Assembly: GCA_024707265.1 (NCBI GenBank)
Contig: JANQAB010000009.1
Span: 186,001 to 250,000, forward strand
Source of the DNA: Sporocytophaga sp.
Lineage (GTDB): Bacteria; Bacteroidota; Bacteroidia; Cytophagales; Cytophagaceae
Direction of reading: 5' to 3'
Length of the DNA stretch: 64,000 nt
How positions within the stretch are numbered: the first letter of the stretch is position 1; every line of letters begins with the position of its first letter. A program made the translations under genes and the position numbers. A model generated the notes under the pieces. The model worked only from the letters and a program-made list of their open reading frames with translations, ran no database searches and was not told the DNA's origin. Positions 19,798-29,150 of this stretch are shown here, one piece after another.

Positions 19798-19999
19798 TGT
19801 TCGTAAAACTGATATAAAGCCGGACAACACCGGTGCAAAGGTAGAGTTTGAACTTGATTATTCTATCTAAGCTATCAAATCGTGATTACATTCCGGAGAA
19901 GGGAATACTTTAAACTAATGTTAAATCAGTTAGACTTGTGGTAAAAGGCGAATATACGCCATGTGGCGTTTATTCAATTGTTGGTTGCAATTGAAACAA
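19798..19999 (+). other. Spacer with a possible C-terminal gene remnant
   Basis: Just after the XRE stop, another frame (19796-19872) reads NVRKTDIKPDNTGAKVEFEL and ends DYSI-stop, without a start. It looks like the tail of a lost gene. The remaining 130 bases hold no gene. Confidence 0.3.
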
Positions 20000-20512
20000 A
20001 TGAAAGACCCAAAAGAAATAAAAGACGATTATTGGAGGATCTTGGAGTCCACTAATGAATGGATAAGATTTTCAGATCAAAAAGCAGGAATTTTATTAAC
20101 TGTCTATGGCGTAATTGTAACGGTAATATATTCTAATTCTGATACGGTTTATTTAGCTTTATCAAAATCGTACTACCAAATATTTCTTACAATTGTTACC
20201 GTTCTATTGTCAGGAATCTCAATAACGTACGCTTTTCTATGCTTAAATCCAAGCTTAAAGAATTCTAATCCAAAATCAATTATTTATTTTGGTCATGTAC
20301 AAGCTCATAATAAATCATGCAATGAATACATTCAGAATTCAAAAGCGATTTTGGAGGACGATACTTTATTAATTGAACAAGAAGCTGAACAAGTCTATAT
20401 TAATTCAACTATAGCATGGAAGAAGTTTAGATTTGTATCATTAGCAATAAGATTTTATTTTCTATCTATTTTTACACTTTTACTTTCATTATTTATGTAT
20501 TTATTTTTATGA
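20000..20512 (+). CDS. pycTM: Pycsar-type membrane effector (PycTM-like, DUF5706)
   Basis: I begin at the ATG giving MKDPKEIKDDYWRILESTNE, where family similarity starts; the 13 upstream codons are probably untranslated. The 170-residue protein has the family's N-terminal helix with STNEWIRFSDQKAG, a first membrane helix at about 30-45, a second at about 60-82, a soluble cytoplasmic segment, and a C-terminal membrane helix at about 147-169. Pycsar TM effectors sense cyclic CMP or cyclic UMP made by the neighbouring cyclase and damage the inner membrane of infected cells. The last four bases (ATGA) overlap the start of the cyclase gene, so the two are translationally coupled. Confidence 0.85.
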   Translation: MKDPKEIKDDYWRILESTNEWIRFSDQKAGILLTVYGVIVTVIYSNSDTVYLALSKSYYQIFLTIVTVLLSGISITYAFLCLNPSLKNSNPKSIIYFGHVQAHNKSCNEYIQNSKAILEDDTLLIEQEAEQVYINSTIAWKKFRFVSLAIRFYFLSIFTLLLSLFMYLFL

Positions 20513-21234
20513 AAAGCAATTTCCTTAAATATGACTTTGAAAAAAGTAGAGGGCGAATAGATGAAATATTAGAAGCAGCAGATACCTCTTATGAAGAAGT
20601 AGACTCAATTCCATCAAGAGATAAACTTACTTTCGCGAATGGGTTCTATGTAAATTGTACCGCACTTTTTGTTGACATTAGAAAGTCTTCTGAACTTCCT
20701 GGGAAATATAAAAGACCTACTCTTGCAAAAATTTACAGAAGTTATGTCTCAGAAATTGTTGCAGTAATGAACGGGAATATTAATTGTTCTGAAATTAATA
20801 TTCAAGGAGATAGTGTTTGGGGGATTTTTGATACTCCACTAAAATCTGACATTGATTATACGTTTGGAACAGCTGCCCAAATTTCCTCAGTTATTGATAC
20901 ATTAAACTGTAAATATAAAAAGAAAAGTATTGATCCTATAACTGTTGGAATAGGCATGGATTATGGAAGAGCATTAATGATTAAAGCAGGCTATATTGGT
21001 AGTGGAATAAATGATGTTGTTTGGATGGGAGAGGTTGTAAACTATGCTTCTAAACTTTGTAGTTATGGTAATAAAGAGTGGGGAGATAAGGAAGTTATGG
21101 TTTCAAATGTTATCCAAAACAACTTAAACGAACACAACCAAAAGCTACTTGAGAAGAATTATAATAGAAATTGCTATCATGGTTATGTAGTCAATACTGA
21201 AATGGATGAATGGATAAAGCAAAACTGTAAATAA
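20509..21234 (+). CDS. pycC: Pycsar pyrimidine nucleotide cyclase (PycC-like)
   Basis: The 241-residue product is a compact class III nucleotidyl cyclase. It has the first metal Asp in ALFVDIRKSS (D56), the second in NIQGDSVWGIF (D101), then TVGIGMDYGRAL and WMGEVVNYASKL, which are the usual core motifs. There is no receiver, HAMP or membrane domain, as expected for stand-alone Pycsar cyclases, which make cCMP or cUMP on phage infection. The overlap with the DUF5706-type effector is the strongest support for Pycsar rather than an ordinary adenylate cyclase. Which pyrimidine it uses cannot be read with confidence from the sequence. Confidence 0.88.
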   Translation: MKSNFLKYDFEKSRGRIDEILEAADTSYEEVDSIPSRDKLTFANGFYVNCTALFVDIRKSSELPGKYKRPTLAKIYRSYVSEIVAVMNGNINCSEINIQGDSVWGIFDTPLKSDIDYTFGTAAQISSVIDTLNCKYKKKSIDPITVGIGMDYGRALMIKAGYIGSGINDVVWMGEVVNYASKLCSYGNKEWGDKEVMVSNVIQNNLNEHNQKLLEKNYNRNCYHGYVVNTEMDEWIKQNCK

Positions 21235-21704
21235 TACACTGCAACTAAACATATATAACCAGAGTCATGGAAATTCAAGTCTTTTCTATTTGTCTTATTT
21301 TATGCCAATGTATAGGAACTGCTTCAAAAGTGCCCAGTCTAGATTATGCCAGCAGTATAGGCAAGCGTAAAGATCGACACAACAACCATTAAATTATCTA
21401 AACAACAGAACAACATATAAACTCAACTTCGGACTTTTTAGCGACACAAAAGCTAGCCAAACGCTTCGTTTTTTATTTTTTTCCAAAGCACAAAATATCT
21501 AAAAATTCTATCAATCGCACATTGGCATATTTGGTTTTGTCTCCCCAAGCGCTTAAGCCGACCCACAAGCAAAAACCAAAGAGTCAATCTTGCCAACACC
21601 CAACAGATCGGCAATAAGATTGAAAACAGGGCTAATTTTACGTATTTTAACCGACTAAAAGAACAGTAAAGATTTTATTTAAGATATATAGATGCTCAAT
21701 TAAA
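21235..21704. other. Intergenic region, no gene seen
   Basis: About 470 bases between the Pycsar pair and the SAMD9-like gene. All frames are closed. There are short A-rich runs and a CCCCAAGC..GCTTAAGCC-type GC-richer patch, but no convincing hairpin or repeat. Confidence 0.5.
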
Positions 21705-23105
21705 ATGGACTTTCAAAATAAAAAAATAATTTTTAAAAGGTATAATTCAGCAGCTTATGACTTAGCACTTGCTGGAATTGCTCATAGAAATAGCAATAAC
21801 GACTTATTTGTAAAACACAAAAGAGATGCAGGTGAAGCAATTTCACAATCATTAGAATATGCGTTAAAGCATCATTTAAACAGAACTCTTTCTTCTTCAG
21901 AGAAAAGATTTTTTAATCTTTTCAAGCAAGACGTAATTCGGTTGATTGAGAAATATGTTGATGAAAACGGAAAAGATAACGGTTATCTTTATTCAACAGT
22001 TAATGACGCTATTGCACCGTCAGTAAATTTTCAATTCCTAAAGCAAAATAAAAACTCAATTACAAATGCTGCAAAGCATGAAGGCAAAGAACCCGACTTT
22101 GAAACTCAAAAAAAGTATCTTTTGGAAGTCCAAAAATATATCAATCAATACATTGACGAAAATGAAAAACTAAAAACTATTGCCGACTATGAGAAAATAG
22201 ATTTGTCAACATGGGATTTACTTTACTCTGCATGCGACAGATTTACAGCTAACGAAAGAAACTATATTCTCATAGTTGGGCCGAACCAAAATATTGATAA
22301 GAATTATTTGAAGAACCTTTCAATTCCCAAATGGAATTTGATAATTGATTTTGACTATTACTCTGAAAACAATGGTTTTTTTGAATATGCTTATAAACAA
22401 AATGAAGTTTCACCGCATAAAATTAAGGCATCTGATTTAATTGATGTAAATTCTTTTTCAAGATTTTCACAAAGCCACTACCATTATTTTGCTAATAATT
22501 TTAAAGGTTCTGGCGAAACAGAACCAAAGGATTTTTCAGACTGGAATAGGAAACTTGGAAAAAACACGGAAGTGCTTTTGAAATCTTTTTCGGATGTTCT
22601 GTCCAATCAAAAAAATATTGTAGTTATTCTATTTAATTCAAGACGATACATCAATTTTCTATGTGAAAAGATTGAACAGTATTTAGGAACAAACACTTCA
22701 TTTATATTTGCAAATGATTTTAATGATGAACTGTCACAAGTGTGTGAAGATTTCAAAGGAGTTAAAGTCAATATTTCAATCTCAGAAATAGCAGACGGAC
22801 TTTCAAATGTTAGTTCAAACTTTGGGATAGTTAATCCAAATAAAGGACAAATATTAATTCCTTTCATGGAAAAATCTGTTACTGAGACTACTGGGGTTTT
22901 GACAGCGTCAGAGTTTGCACAGTTAGAAGAATATTTTGAAGTGCTACATAAAGGGCTTCCAGACACAAACGAAAATGAAGAAGACCGAAGAGCTTTCTTA
23001 ATTGGAGAAAACAAGATCAGTTGGTTTGGTTTGAAAAACAGATTTGATGTTGAAAGACAAAATTTTAACAAGAAATATTTAAAGCCAATTGAAAAAAATA
23101 ATTGA
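21705..23105 (+). CDS. SAMD9-like STAND protein, N-terminal part (frameshifted)
   Basis: This is the first third of a protein of 1350 residues. Residues 1-160 are helical and charged (FVKHKRDAGEAISQSLEYAL), without a recognised domain. Residues about 185-340 fit the degenerate SIR2-like Rossmann region of SAMD9-family proteins, with NYILIVGP, WNLIIDFDYYSENNGFFEY and, later, NIVVILF. The frame ends at KPIEKNN in an A7 run (23092-23098). Read as A6, it continues KPIEK-IIENGRGKIHLVHE into the P-loop domain. The layout (SIR2-like, then GGTT P-loop NTPase, TPR and OB fold) is the one described for SAMD9 proteins and their bacterial relatives, which are predicted defence NTPases. Confidence 0.65.
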   Translation: MDFQNKKIIFKRYNSAAYDLALAGIAHRNSNNDLFVKHKRDAGEAISQSLEYALKHHLNRTLSSSEKRFFNLFKQDVIRLIEKYVDENGKDNGYLYSTVNDAIAPSVNFQFLKQNKNSITNAAKHEGKEPDFETQKKYLLEVQKYINQYIDENEKLKTIADYEKIDLSTWDLLYSACDRFTANERNYILIVGPNQNIDKNYLKNLSIPKWNLIIDFDYYSENNGFFEYAYKQNEVSPHKIKASDLIDVNSFSRFSQSHYHYFANNFKGSGETEPKDFSDWNRKLGKNTEVLLKSFSDVLSNQKNIVVILFNSRRYINFLCEKIEQYLGTNTSFIFANDFNDELSQVCEDFKGVKVNISISEIADGLSNVSSNFGIVNPNKGQILIPFMEKSVTETTGVLTASEFAQLEEYFEVLHKGLPDTNENEEDRRAFLIGENKISWFGLKNRFDVERQNFNKKYLKPIEKNN

Positions 23106-25758
23106 AAATGGCAGAGGTAAAATTCATTTAGTTCATGAGGCGGGTTTTGGCGGAACGACTGTCGCAAGAAGAATTGCATGGGAAATACACAATGATTACC
23201 CAACTCTTGTTCTGAAAAAATATAGAGATTTAAAAATTAAAGAATCTCTCATAATGCTTCACGAAAAGACAAGGAAAACCATTTTTGTAATTATGGAAGT
23301 TCCTCAATCCATTACATTGGATGAAGTTGACAATTTATACAAATCCATACCACAGGCGAGGCCAGTAGTTTTCCTTATTGTAAAAAGAGGAAAATCAAAT
23401 TCTAATGAACTTGCTGTTTCAGATTGGGGAAATGATGTATTTGATTTGGTAACCGCTTACAAACCTTATCTTACAGAATATGGCAACGACGTTATTCAAT
23501 TAAAAAAAGAAAAGGAATTAGATGAAATTTTAATGTCAAGCGATTCTTATAAGAAAACACCATTCTATATTGGCTTATTAACCTTTGAAGAAAAATTCTT
23601 TGCATTAAGAGATTACATCAAAAAATTTGTTTTAGAAGTTCAAGGTAAGGAAGAACAAAGACGATCTTTAATTTACTTGTCTATTTGTGATGACTATTTG
23701 GGACAAGGACTTCCAAGTTCTTTCTTTAAAACACTTTTTAAAGTTTCTAATATTGAAATAATATCAATTGAAAAATATTTTTCACAAGATTCATCAATAG
23801 TTGATTCCCTTTTATCATCCAGTCAAGAAGGAAATCACAAGTTTTGGAAAATTAGACATAACTTTTTTGCAAAAGAATTGAAGAGGCAAATATTAAGTGG
23901 TAATTCAGATAATCCTGAAATCTGGAGACAGGGATTAGCAGATATTTGTGTTAAGTTTATTCAAGATAGTATTTCCGATATAAATACAACGGAGTATATT
24001 CAAGAGATTCTGCAAAAACTATTTATTGGAAATCGGAAAGACAGAGCTGGCGAAGATTTTACTACTATAATAAATGACATTGAATCAATAGACGGAAAGG
24101 AGCAAGTATTTCTTGCTCTAAAAGAAACTTATCCCGACAATCCTCACTACTGTTCACACCTTGCAAGATTTTATGCCTATCACAACAAAAACAGAGCGAA
24201 AGCCCTGCAATATGCTGACGAGGCAATACGCCTTTCAGAAAACGAAGGGGTACAAGATTCATTACTTTATCACATTAAGGGAATGTGTTTGCGTTCCATC
24301 GCTTATGATGAAATGACAAAGCACCGTAATATAAAACTTCAACATGGTGTTATTACAGATGATGAGTATTATGATGTTATTGACAAACTTGTTCCTGAAG
24401 CAGCACAACAATTTGAATTGTCCCGTGAAATAGCAAAAAAACAAAACCGACTTGACGAATATGGTTTCATTGCCCATATCCAATTATTGATCTCAGCAAT
24501 TGATTACGCAATTGTAATTTCAAGAAAAACCAAATCTGATTTTTTCAATCAAAATATAGAGCCATTTGCTGAATGGTTGGATTTAGCAGAATCACTTTTA
24601 GAGGAGGTGAAAAGAATAAATTTAGATGATGATGATAGTGGAAAAATTGAAGATTGTGTAAATGACATAATGGCTTTCTATGAGAATTATGAACAGATTT
24701 TGCAAAACCTTAGAAGCCAACTTGACAAGGGGAAAAACCCAAGTAGAACAAGGAGACAAATTGTAAGAACATATTTCAGAAAGAAAGAAGATTTTACTAA
24801 AGACATAAAGACCGTCAATAATATTCTTTCATTAATGGAGCAGAACGTTGAAAACGAACCCGACAATGAGAAGAATTTTTATTTATGGTTTCAAGCAGCA
24901 AGATATTCCAAGGTTTCCATTGAAGATGCATTAAGCAAGTTATCCAAGTGGAAAGCGAACAGCAAATCAATTGATGCGATTTACTACTTCTACATTTTAA
25001 AAGTTTTTCGTGCATTACAAGGTTACACAGATGCCACAATTGATGCTTTCAACTTGATAAAAGAATGCCGAGCAAAAGGGAAATCAAATATTGCAGTTCT
25101 TGAATGGTATGGTAAAGGAACTGATTTGACAAAATTCGTTGGCAGAAATTCCATTAGTCCAGAAAACAAAGAAGAAAAGCTGGAATTAGTGCAAGGATAT
25201 TTTACAGATTATTTACATGATGGAAGTGGTAAAATTACTATTGCGGATAAGTTAGAAGTGTTCTTTAGTCCAACACAAGCTAAGTTAACCTCAAGCGATG
25301 TAAATAAACAAGTAGAATTTTATTTAGGTTTCAGTTATGACGGTTTAAGAGCAGACAGCTACAGTGTACGACTTAAAGGTTTTGAACCAAGAAATGCAGA
25401 ACCTATTGAAGAACGAAAAGCAGGAGCTATTAGGCCAAGTACAGAAACTGAAAAACATTTCGTAGAGAAACTTCATAAGTTAAAAGTATTAGGTAAGATT
25501 ACACTTCCTGAAAATAAAAAATCAGAGGGTGGTTCAAGCTCTAAAAGACAAATTGGAAAAGTAATTAATTTGCAGAAACCTCCTGTTTATGTAATGGGTA
25601 AAATTGAATCTGATTCTGGCAAGATATTTTTCTTTCATAAAAATAATGAAAAGGAAAAAATATTTTTACAATTGAAAATCGGAAGTAAGGTAACATTTGA
25701 AACTACCAAAACAGAGAAAGGACTTTTGGCATTTAACATTGAAATAATAAACGATTAA
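23089..25758 (+). CDS. SAMD9-like STAND NTPase, P-loop/TPR/OB part (frameshifted)
   Basis: The listed start is a TTG inside the upstream frame, so this is a continuation, not a separate gene. Near its beginning is HEAGFGGTTVARRIAWEIH, the unusual P-loop ending GGTT instead of GKT/GKS that is typical of the SAMD9 family, followed by a Walker B-like IFVIMEV. The middle (about 350-680 of this piece) is helical with TPR-like pairs (ARFYAYHNKNRAKALQYADE). The last 75 residues (VYVMGKIESDSGKIFFFH to FNIEIIND) look like an OB/cold-shock fold. In humans SAMD9 restricts poxviruses; bacterial relatives are thought to sense infection. It directly follows Pycsar. Confidence 0.65.
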   Translation: MKKIIENGRGKIHLVHEAGFGGTTVARRIAWEIHNDYPTLVLKKYRDLKIKESLIMLHEKTRKTIFVIMEVPQSITLDEVDNLYKSIPQARPVVFLIVKRGKSNSNELAVSDWGNDVFDLVTAYKPYLTEYGNDVIQLKKEKELDEILMSSDSYKKTPFYIGLLTFEEKFFALRDYIKKFVLEVQGKEEQRRSLIYLSICDDYLGQGLPSSFFKTLFKVSNIEIISIEKYFSQDSSIVDSLLSSSQEGNHKFWKIRHNFFAKELKRQILSGNSDNPEIWRQGLADICVKFIQDSISDINTTEYIQEILQKLFIGNRKDRAGEDFTTIINDIESIDGKEQVFLALKETYPDNPHYCSHLARFYAYHNKNRAKALQYADEAIRLSENEGVQDSLLYHIKGMCLRSIAYDEMTKHRNIKLQHGVITDDEYYDVIDKLVPEAAQQFELSREIAKKQNRLDEYGFIAHIQLLISAIDYAIVISRKTKSDFFNQNIEPFAEWLDLAESLLEEVKRINLDDDDSGKIEDCVNDIMAFYENYEQILQNLRSQLDKGKNPSRTRRQIVRTYFRKKEDFTKDIKTVNNILSLMEQNVENEPDNEKNFYLWFQAARYSKVSIEDALSKLSKWKANSKSIDAIYYFYILKVFRALQGYTDATIDAFNLIKECRAKGKSNIAVLEWYGKGTDLTKFVGRNSISPENKEEKLELVQGYFTDYLHDGSGKITIADKLEVFFSPTQAKLTSSDVNKQVEFYLGFSYDGLRADSYSVRLKGFEPRNAEPIEERKAGAIRPSTETEKHFVEKLHKLKVLGKITLPENKKSEGGSSSKRQIGKVINLQKPPVYVMGKIESDSGKIFFFHKNNEKEKIFLQLKIGSKVTFETTKTEKGLLAFNIEIIND

Positions 25759-26600
25759 AGACTCAATACATTTTGCAATGCATGCAGAAACGAGAACAAA
25801 GTTTTGATATAGCCTTCCAAGCTGCAAAAAAAAAAGAATTTCAAAGTATTTATAAAAGGCACTTGACAAATGGACGAAGGGAAAATGTTTGTATTCACGC
25901 AGACAAGAATGCCAGTCTATAACAGCAGTGAACCAAAATTGGCGGTTCAATCCTTCGTATGACAATTTTGTAGGAAAAGAAACATTAGTGCATCTAATAA
26001 ACTTTGGTACGGTTTCAACTTGGACTCGTGACTACTTTAGTACAATACTTAACATGAAACGACTTTAGCTTTGGTTAATTGAAAAAATTAACGTTCAGAC
26101 AAAGCCCAATAAAAAAAGGGAAGCCGGCCTTGGGTTTCCCTCCATGCAATTGAGTGTCAAATGCCATCAGCTTGAATACCTGCAAAGCGAAGCAATACGA
26201 CATTTTCATTAGAATGATAATATTTTGCACAAAAGTTTGGAAAAAAGGCCAAAAAACAGAAAAAAATCAAAGCTAATTATTGATTTTCAGCAATTAACCC
26301 ATCTTTTCTTCATCTTTCCACAACAATAACCAAGTATAGGCAGCGATATTTAAGCATAAATCATCCTATGGCAACCCAAAGTCTGTAGGTGACTTTTCAT
26401 AGCCAAATGGATTTTATCCCCTTACAATATGCTTATTGGTTGTTGCAAAATCAATCGATCATTCTATATATTGAGATATAATACATAAATCAAAGTCTGA
26501 TTAAACTATAGGCTCAATTTCAAGAGTCAAGTTTTGACTTAAAGGAAATTCTCCTAAAAATGAATTAACCTAAAATCAGACTAAAAACAATAAATTATTC
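25759..26600. other. 840-base gene-free region with one hairpin
   Basis: No frame longer than about 100 codons with coding character is present. A GC-rich imperfect hairpin (GGGAAGCC...GGGTTTCCC, about 26118-26140), preceded by an A-run, could be a terminator of the SAMD9-like gene. The remainder looks like decayed sequence between defence genes. Confidence 0.45.
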
Positions 26601-28229
26601 ATGAATCTCGATTGGCTAAACATTAGACCATTAAATGGTGATATTAAAGGTGGATTTGAAGAACTCGTATGTCAATTAGCAAGAGTAGAAAATATTCCCA
26701 ATAAGAAACAGTTTATAAGAGTTGCTGCTCCCGATGGAGGCGTTGAATCATATTGTATACTTATCAATGGCGATGAGTATGGATGGCAAGCAAAGTTTTT
26801 TAGTTCAATGGATGATTCACAATGGACACAGCTTGACAAATCTTTTAAAACTGCATTCGCAAAACATCCGAATCTTAAAAAGTATATAATTTGCATTCCT
26901 CTTGACAGACAAGACCCAAGGATAATTACAAAGAAAGGAACAGTAGTTAAACATTTCATGGATGTATGGAAGGAGCAAGTTTCAGAATGGGAAACTTTTT
27001 CAAATTCCAACGGAAGAACTATTGAATTTGAATATTGGGGCAATTCAGAATTACTTGACAGATTATCTAAACCGGAGAATGACGGGAAATTGAACTATTG
27101 GTTTGGTAAAGAAGAGTTTTCAGATAATTGGTTTAAACAAAAACTTGAAGAGAGTATTCTTAATCTTGGAAAGAGATATACACCTGAAATTAATTTTGAT
27201 TTACCTATTGGTAAAATTTTTGAAGGATTAGCACGGGATAAATTCTTTAAAGAACAGTTTACTACACATCTTGATGATTTGTTAATAAAATATCATCAAG
27301 CTATTTCAAACATAAAATCAGAAGATGTAAAAGATACTCTTAAGCAAGTTGAATCGCTAATTGCTCAATTCAAACAATTATATGAGCAGATTAACTTTGA
27401 AGAAATAAGTATAATAGAGCAGGAGGCACTTTCGACAATTTTGGAATCATGCTCGGAAATTGTTGATAAATTAATTTATCAATTATATGAACTAGACTCT
27501 GAAGAAAAGAAAGCAAAGAAAGAGAAAAAAGAATATGTAAGTGATACAAATCGCTATGGTTGGGATATTGAGCATTTCAGAAAATTTAAAATCTCAATTG
27601 GCGAATTGAACGTTTTCATTAATAGTAAAACCGTATGGTTATCCAATAATCCTGTTTTGATTCTTCGAGGCGAAGCAGGTATTGGAAAGTCTCATTTGTT
27701 GGCAGATATCGCGAAGAAACGAGAAGCAAGAAATCAATTTACAATTCTTCTACTTGGACAACAATTTTCAACGACAGAGGACCCTTGGAGTCAAATCATA
27801 AAGCTTTTACAGATTGATTGTAAAAGAGATATTCTTTTAGCTGCTCTAAATTCAAAAGCGGAATCTTCAGGTTCGAGAATTTTGATTTTTATTGATGCAA
27901 TAAACGAAGGGAAAGGAAAAGTTATATGGAAAAATCACTTAGCAAGCTTTATTGCAACTATAAAAAGATTTCCAAATTTAGGAGTAGTTTTTAGTATACG
28001 AACATCCTATGAAAGGCTTTTGATTCCTGATATGGTTATTGAAAAGAAACAAGTAACTACAATAACTCATTATGGTTTCGCTAATCATGAATATGAAGCA
28101 TCTAAGCTTTTTTTTGAAAACTATAAGATTAAGCAACCAAGCATCCCTCTTCTACATCCTGAGTTTTCAAACCCATTATTCTTAAAATTATTTTGTGAGG
28201 GATTATTTAAAAAAGGTCTACATGTGTAA
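26601..28229 (+). pseudogene. Nuclease-STAND defence NTPase, truncated by an IS21 element
   Basis: Residues 15-70 carry a PD-(D/E)XK Mrr-like nuclease core: GGFEELVCQLA, then APDGGVE (D45, E49) and GWQAKFF (Q63, K65). A helical linker follows. The NTPase begins with Walker A GEAGIGKSHLL near residue 355 and Walker B ILIFIDAINEG about 75 residues later, then an SIRTSYE sensor-like motif. Proteins of this type run to well over 1000 residues with a long repeat sensor, as in Avs/AVAST antiphage proteins. Here the reading frame ends LHV-stop, with the stop codon supplied by the IS21 end, so the sensor is gone and the gene is probably dead. The missing 3' part is not on the other side of the element. 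Confidence 0.75.
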
Positions 28230-28257
28230 TCGGAAAATAACAATGCACAGTTTTCGG
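28225..28257 (+). repeat. IS21 left terminal repeat
   Basis: Begins TGTAATCGG and contains ATGCACAGTTTTCGG. It is the inverted partner of the right end, with a few mismatches. Similar internal repeats (AATGCACAGTTTTTGG, AGTGCACAACTTG) follow within the next 50 bases. Confidence 0.8.
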
Positions 28258-28324
28258 TAATCAGGAATGCACAGTTTTTGGCAACAAGAGTGCACAACTT
28301 GAAGCAAATATAAAAGGGATAATT

Positions 28325-29078
28325 TTAGTCTTCAAGAAAAGATTTTCTATTTTTCATTCGGTAGCTTTTTCCCGATAAGTTTATGATCTCACATCTATAA
28401 AGCAACCTGTCTAAAAGAGCCGTTGCCAAAACCTCATCATCAAGCATTTTTGCCCATTCTGCAGGCATTTTGTTGGTGGTTATTATGAAGGAGGTATTTT
28501 CATAGAGATGGTTTATAAAATTGAACAACGCCACTGCCTGTGTCTTTTCTACCGGGAAGAGCATAATATCATCAATCACTATTAGATTTGCCTTTGATAG
28601 TCTTCTGTATTCAGCTAATGCAGTACGGGTTACATCTTTCATTTTAAGCATATTGGTTATATCCTCCATTGTTCTGAAGTATGCTTTATACCCTTTCTGT
28701 ACAGCATCGGCACATAAGCCTGAAGCAATGAAGGTTTTACCTGTACCAGAGGGGCCCATAAGCATTATATTGTATATTTGGTCAAGCCAGTTTAGTTCTC
28801 TGAGTTGATTTAAGCGTGTTTGAGGCAGTCCGTTCTCAGAGGTATGATCATAGTTGCCAAGGTTATTATTTCTCGGTAACTGAGCGGATTTTAAGCGTCT
28901 AGCCGTATCATTTTCATGTCTGTGATCTGCCTCTGATTTTAACAGATGAAGAGTATATTCCATTAGGCCATAGCCATTCTTTTTCTGCCCTGTCAATAAT
29001 GGCATCAATGTTCTTGCTTATTCCTGCTATTTTAAACTGCTTGCAGTAATGAAGAATTTGCTGTTTGTTAATATTCAT
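28325..29078 (-). CDS. istB: IS21 transposition helper ATPase IstB (frameshifted)
   Basis: AAA+ helper of the IS21 transposase, setting target choice and activating strand transfer. Walker A is GPSGTGKT, Walker B LIVIDD, with TSFIITTNK as sensor. The true start is MNINKQQILHYCKQF; one extra base in a T5 run (28980-28984) breaks the frame after IDRAEK. Removing it gives 250 residues, the normal IstB length. It starts about 70 bases after istA on the same strand. Confidence 0.9.
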
Positions 29079-29150
29079 GATGGTGTTTTTGTTTTTCTAT
29101 AGTTATAGTAATTGTCAGGAGGGGAATGCTCTGCTTCCCCTCCCAGTAGA

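Noticed and set aside
20509..21234. Ordinary adenylate cyclase for carbon signalling
   Set aside because: The cyclase stands alone without regulatory domains and overlaps a Pycsar-type membrane effector, so the defence reading fits better.
22607..23203. 198-codon minus-strand ORF
   Set aside because: It lies entirely antisense to the SAMD9-like gene, which has clear motifs. Its own sequence is Phe/Ser-rich with no family features.
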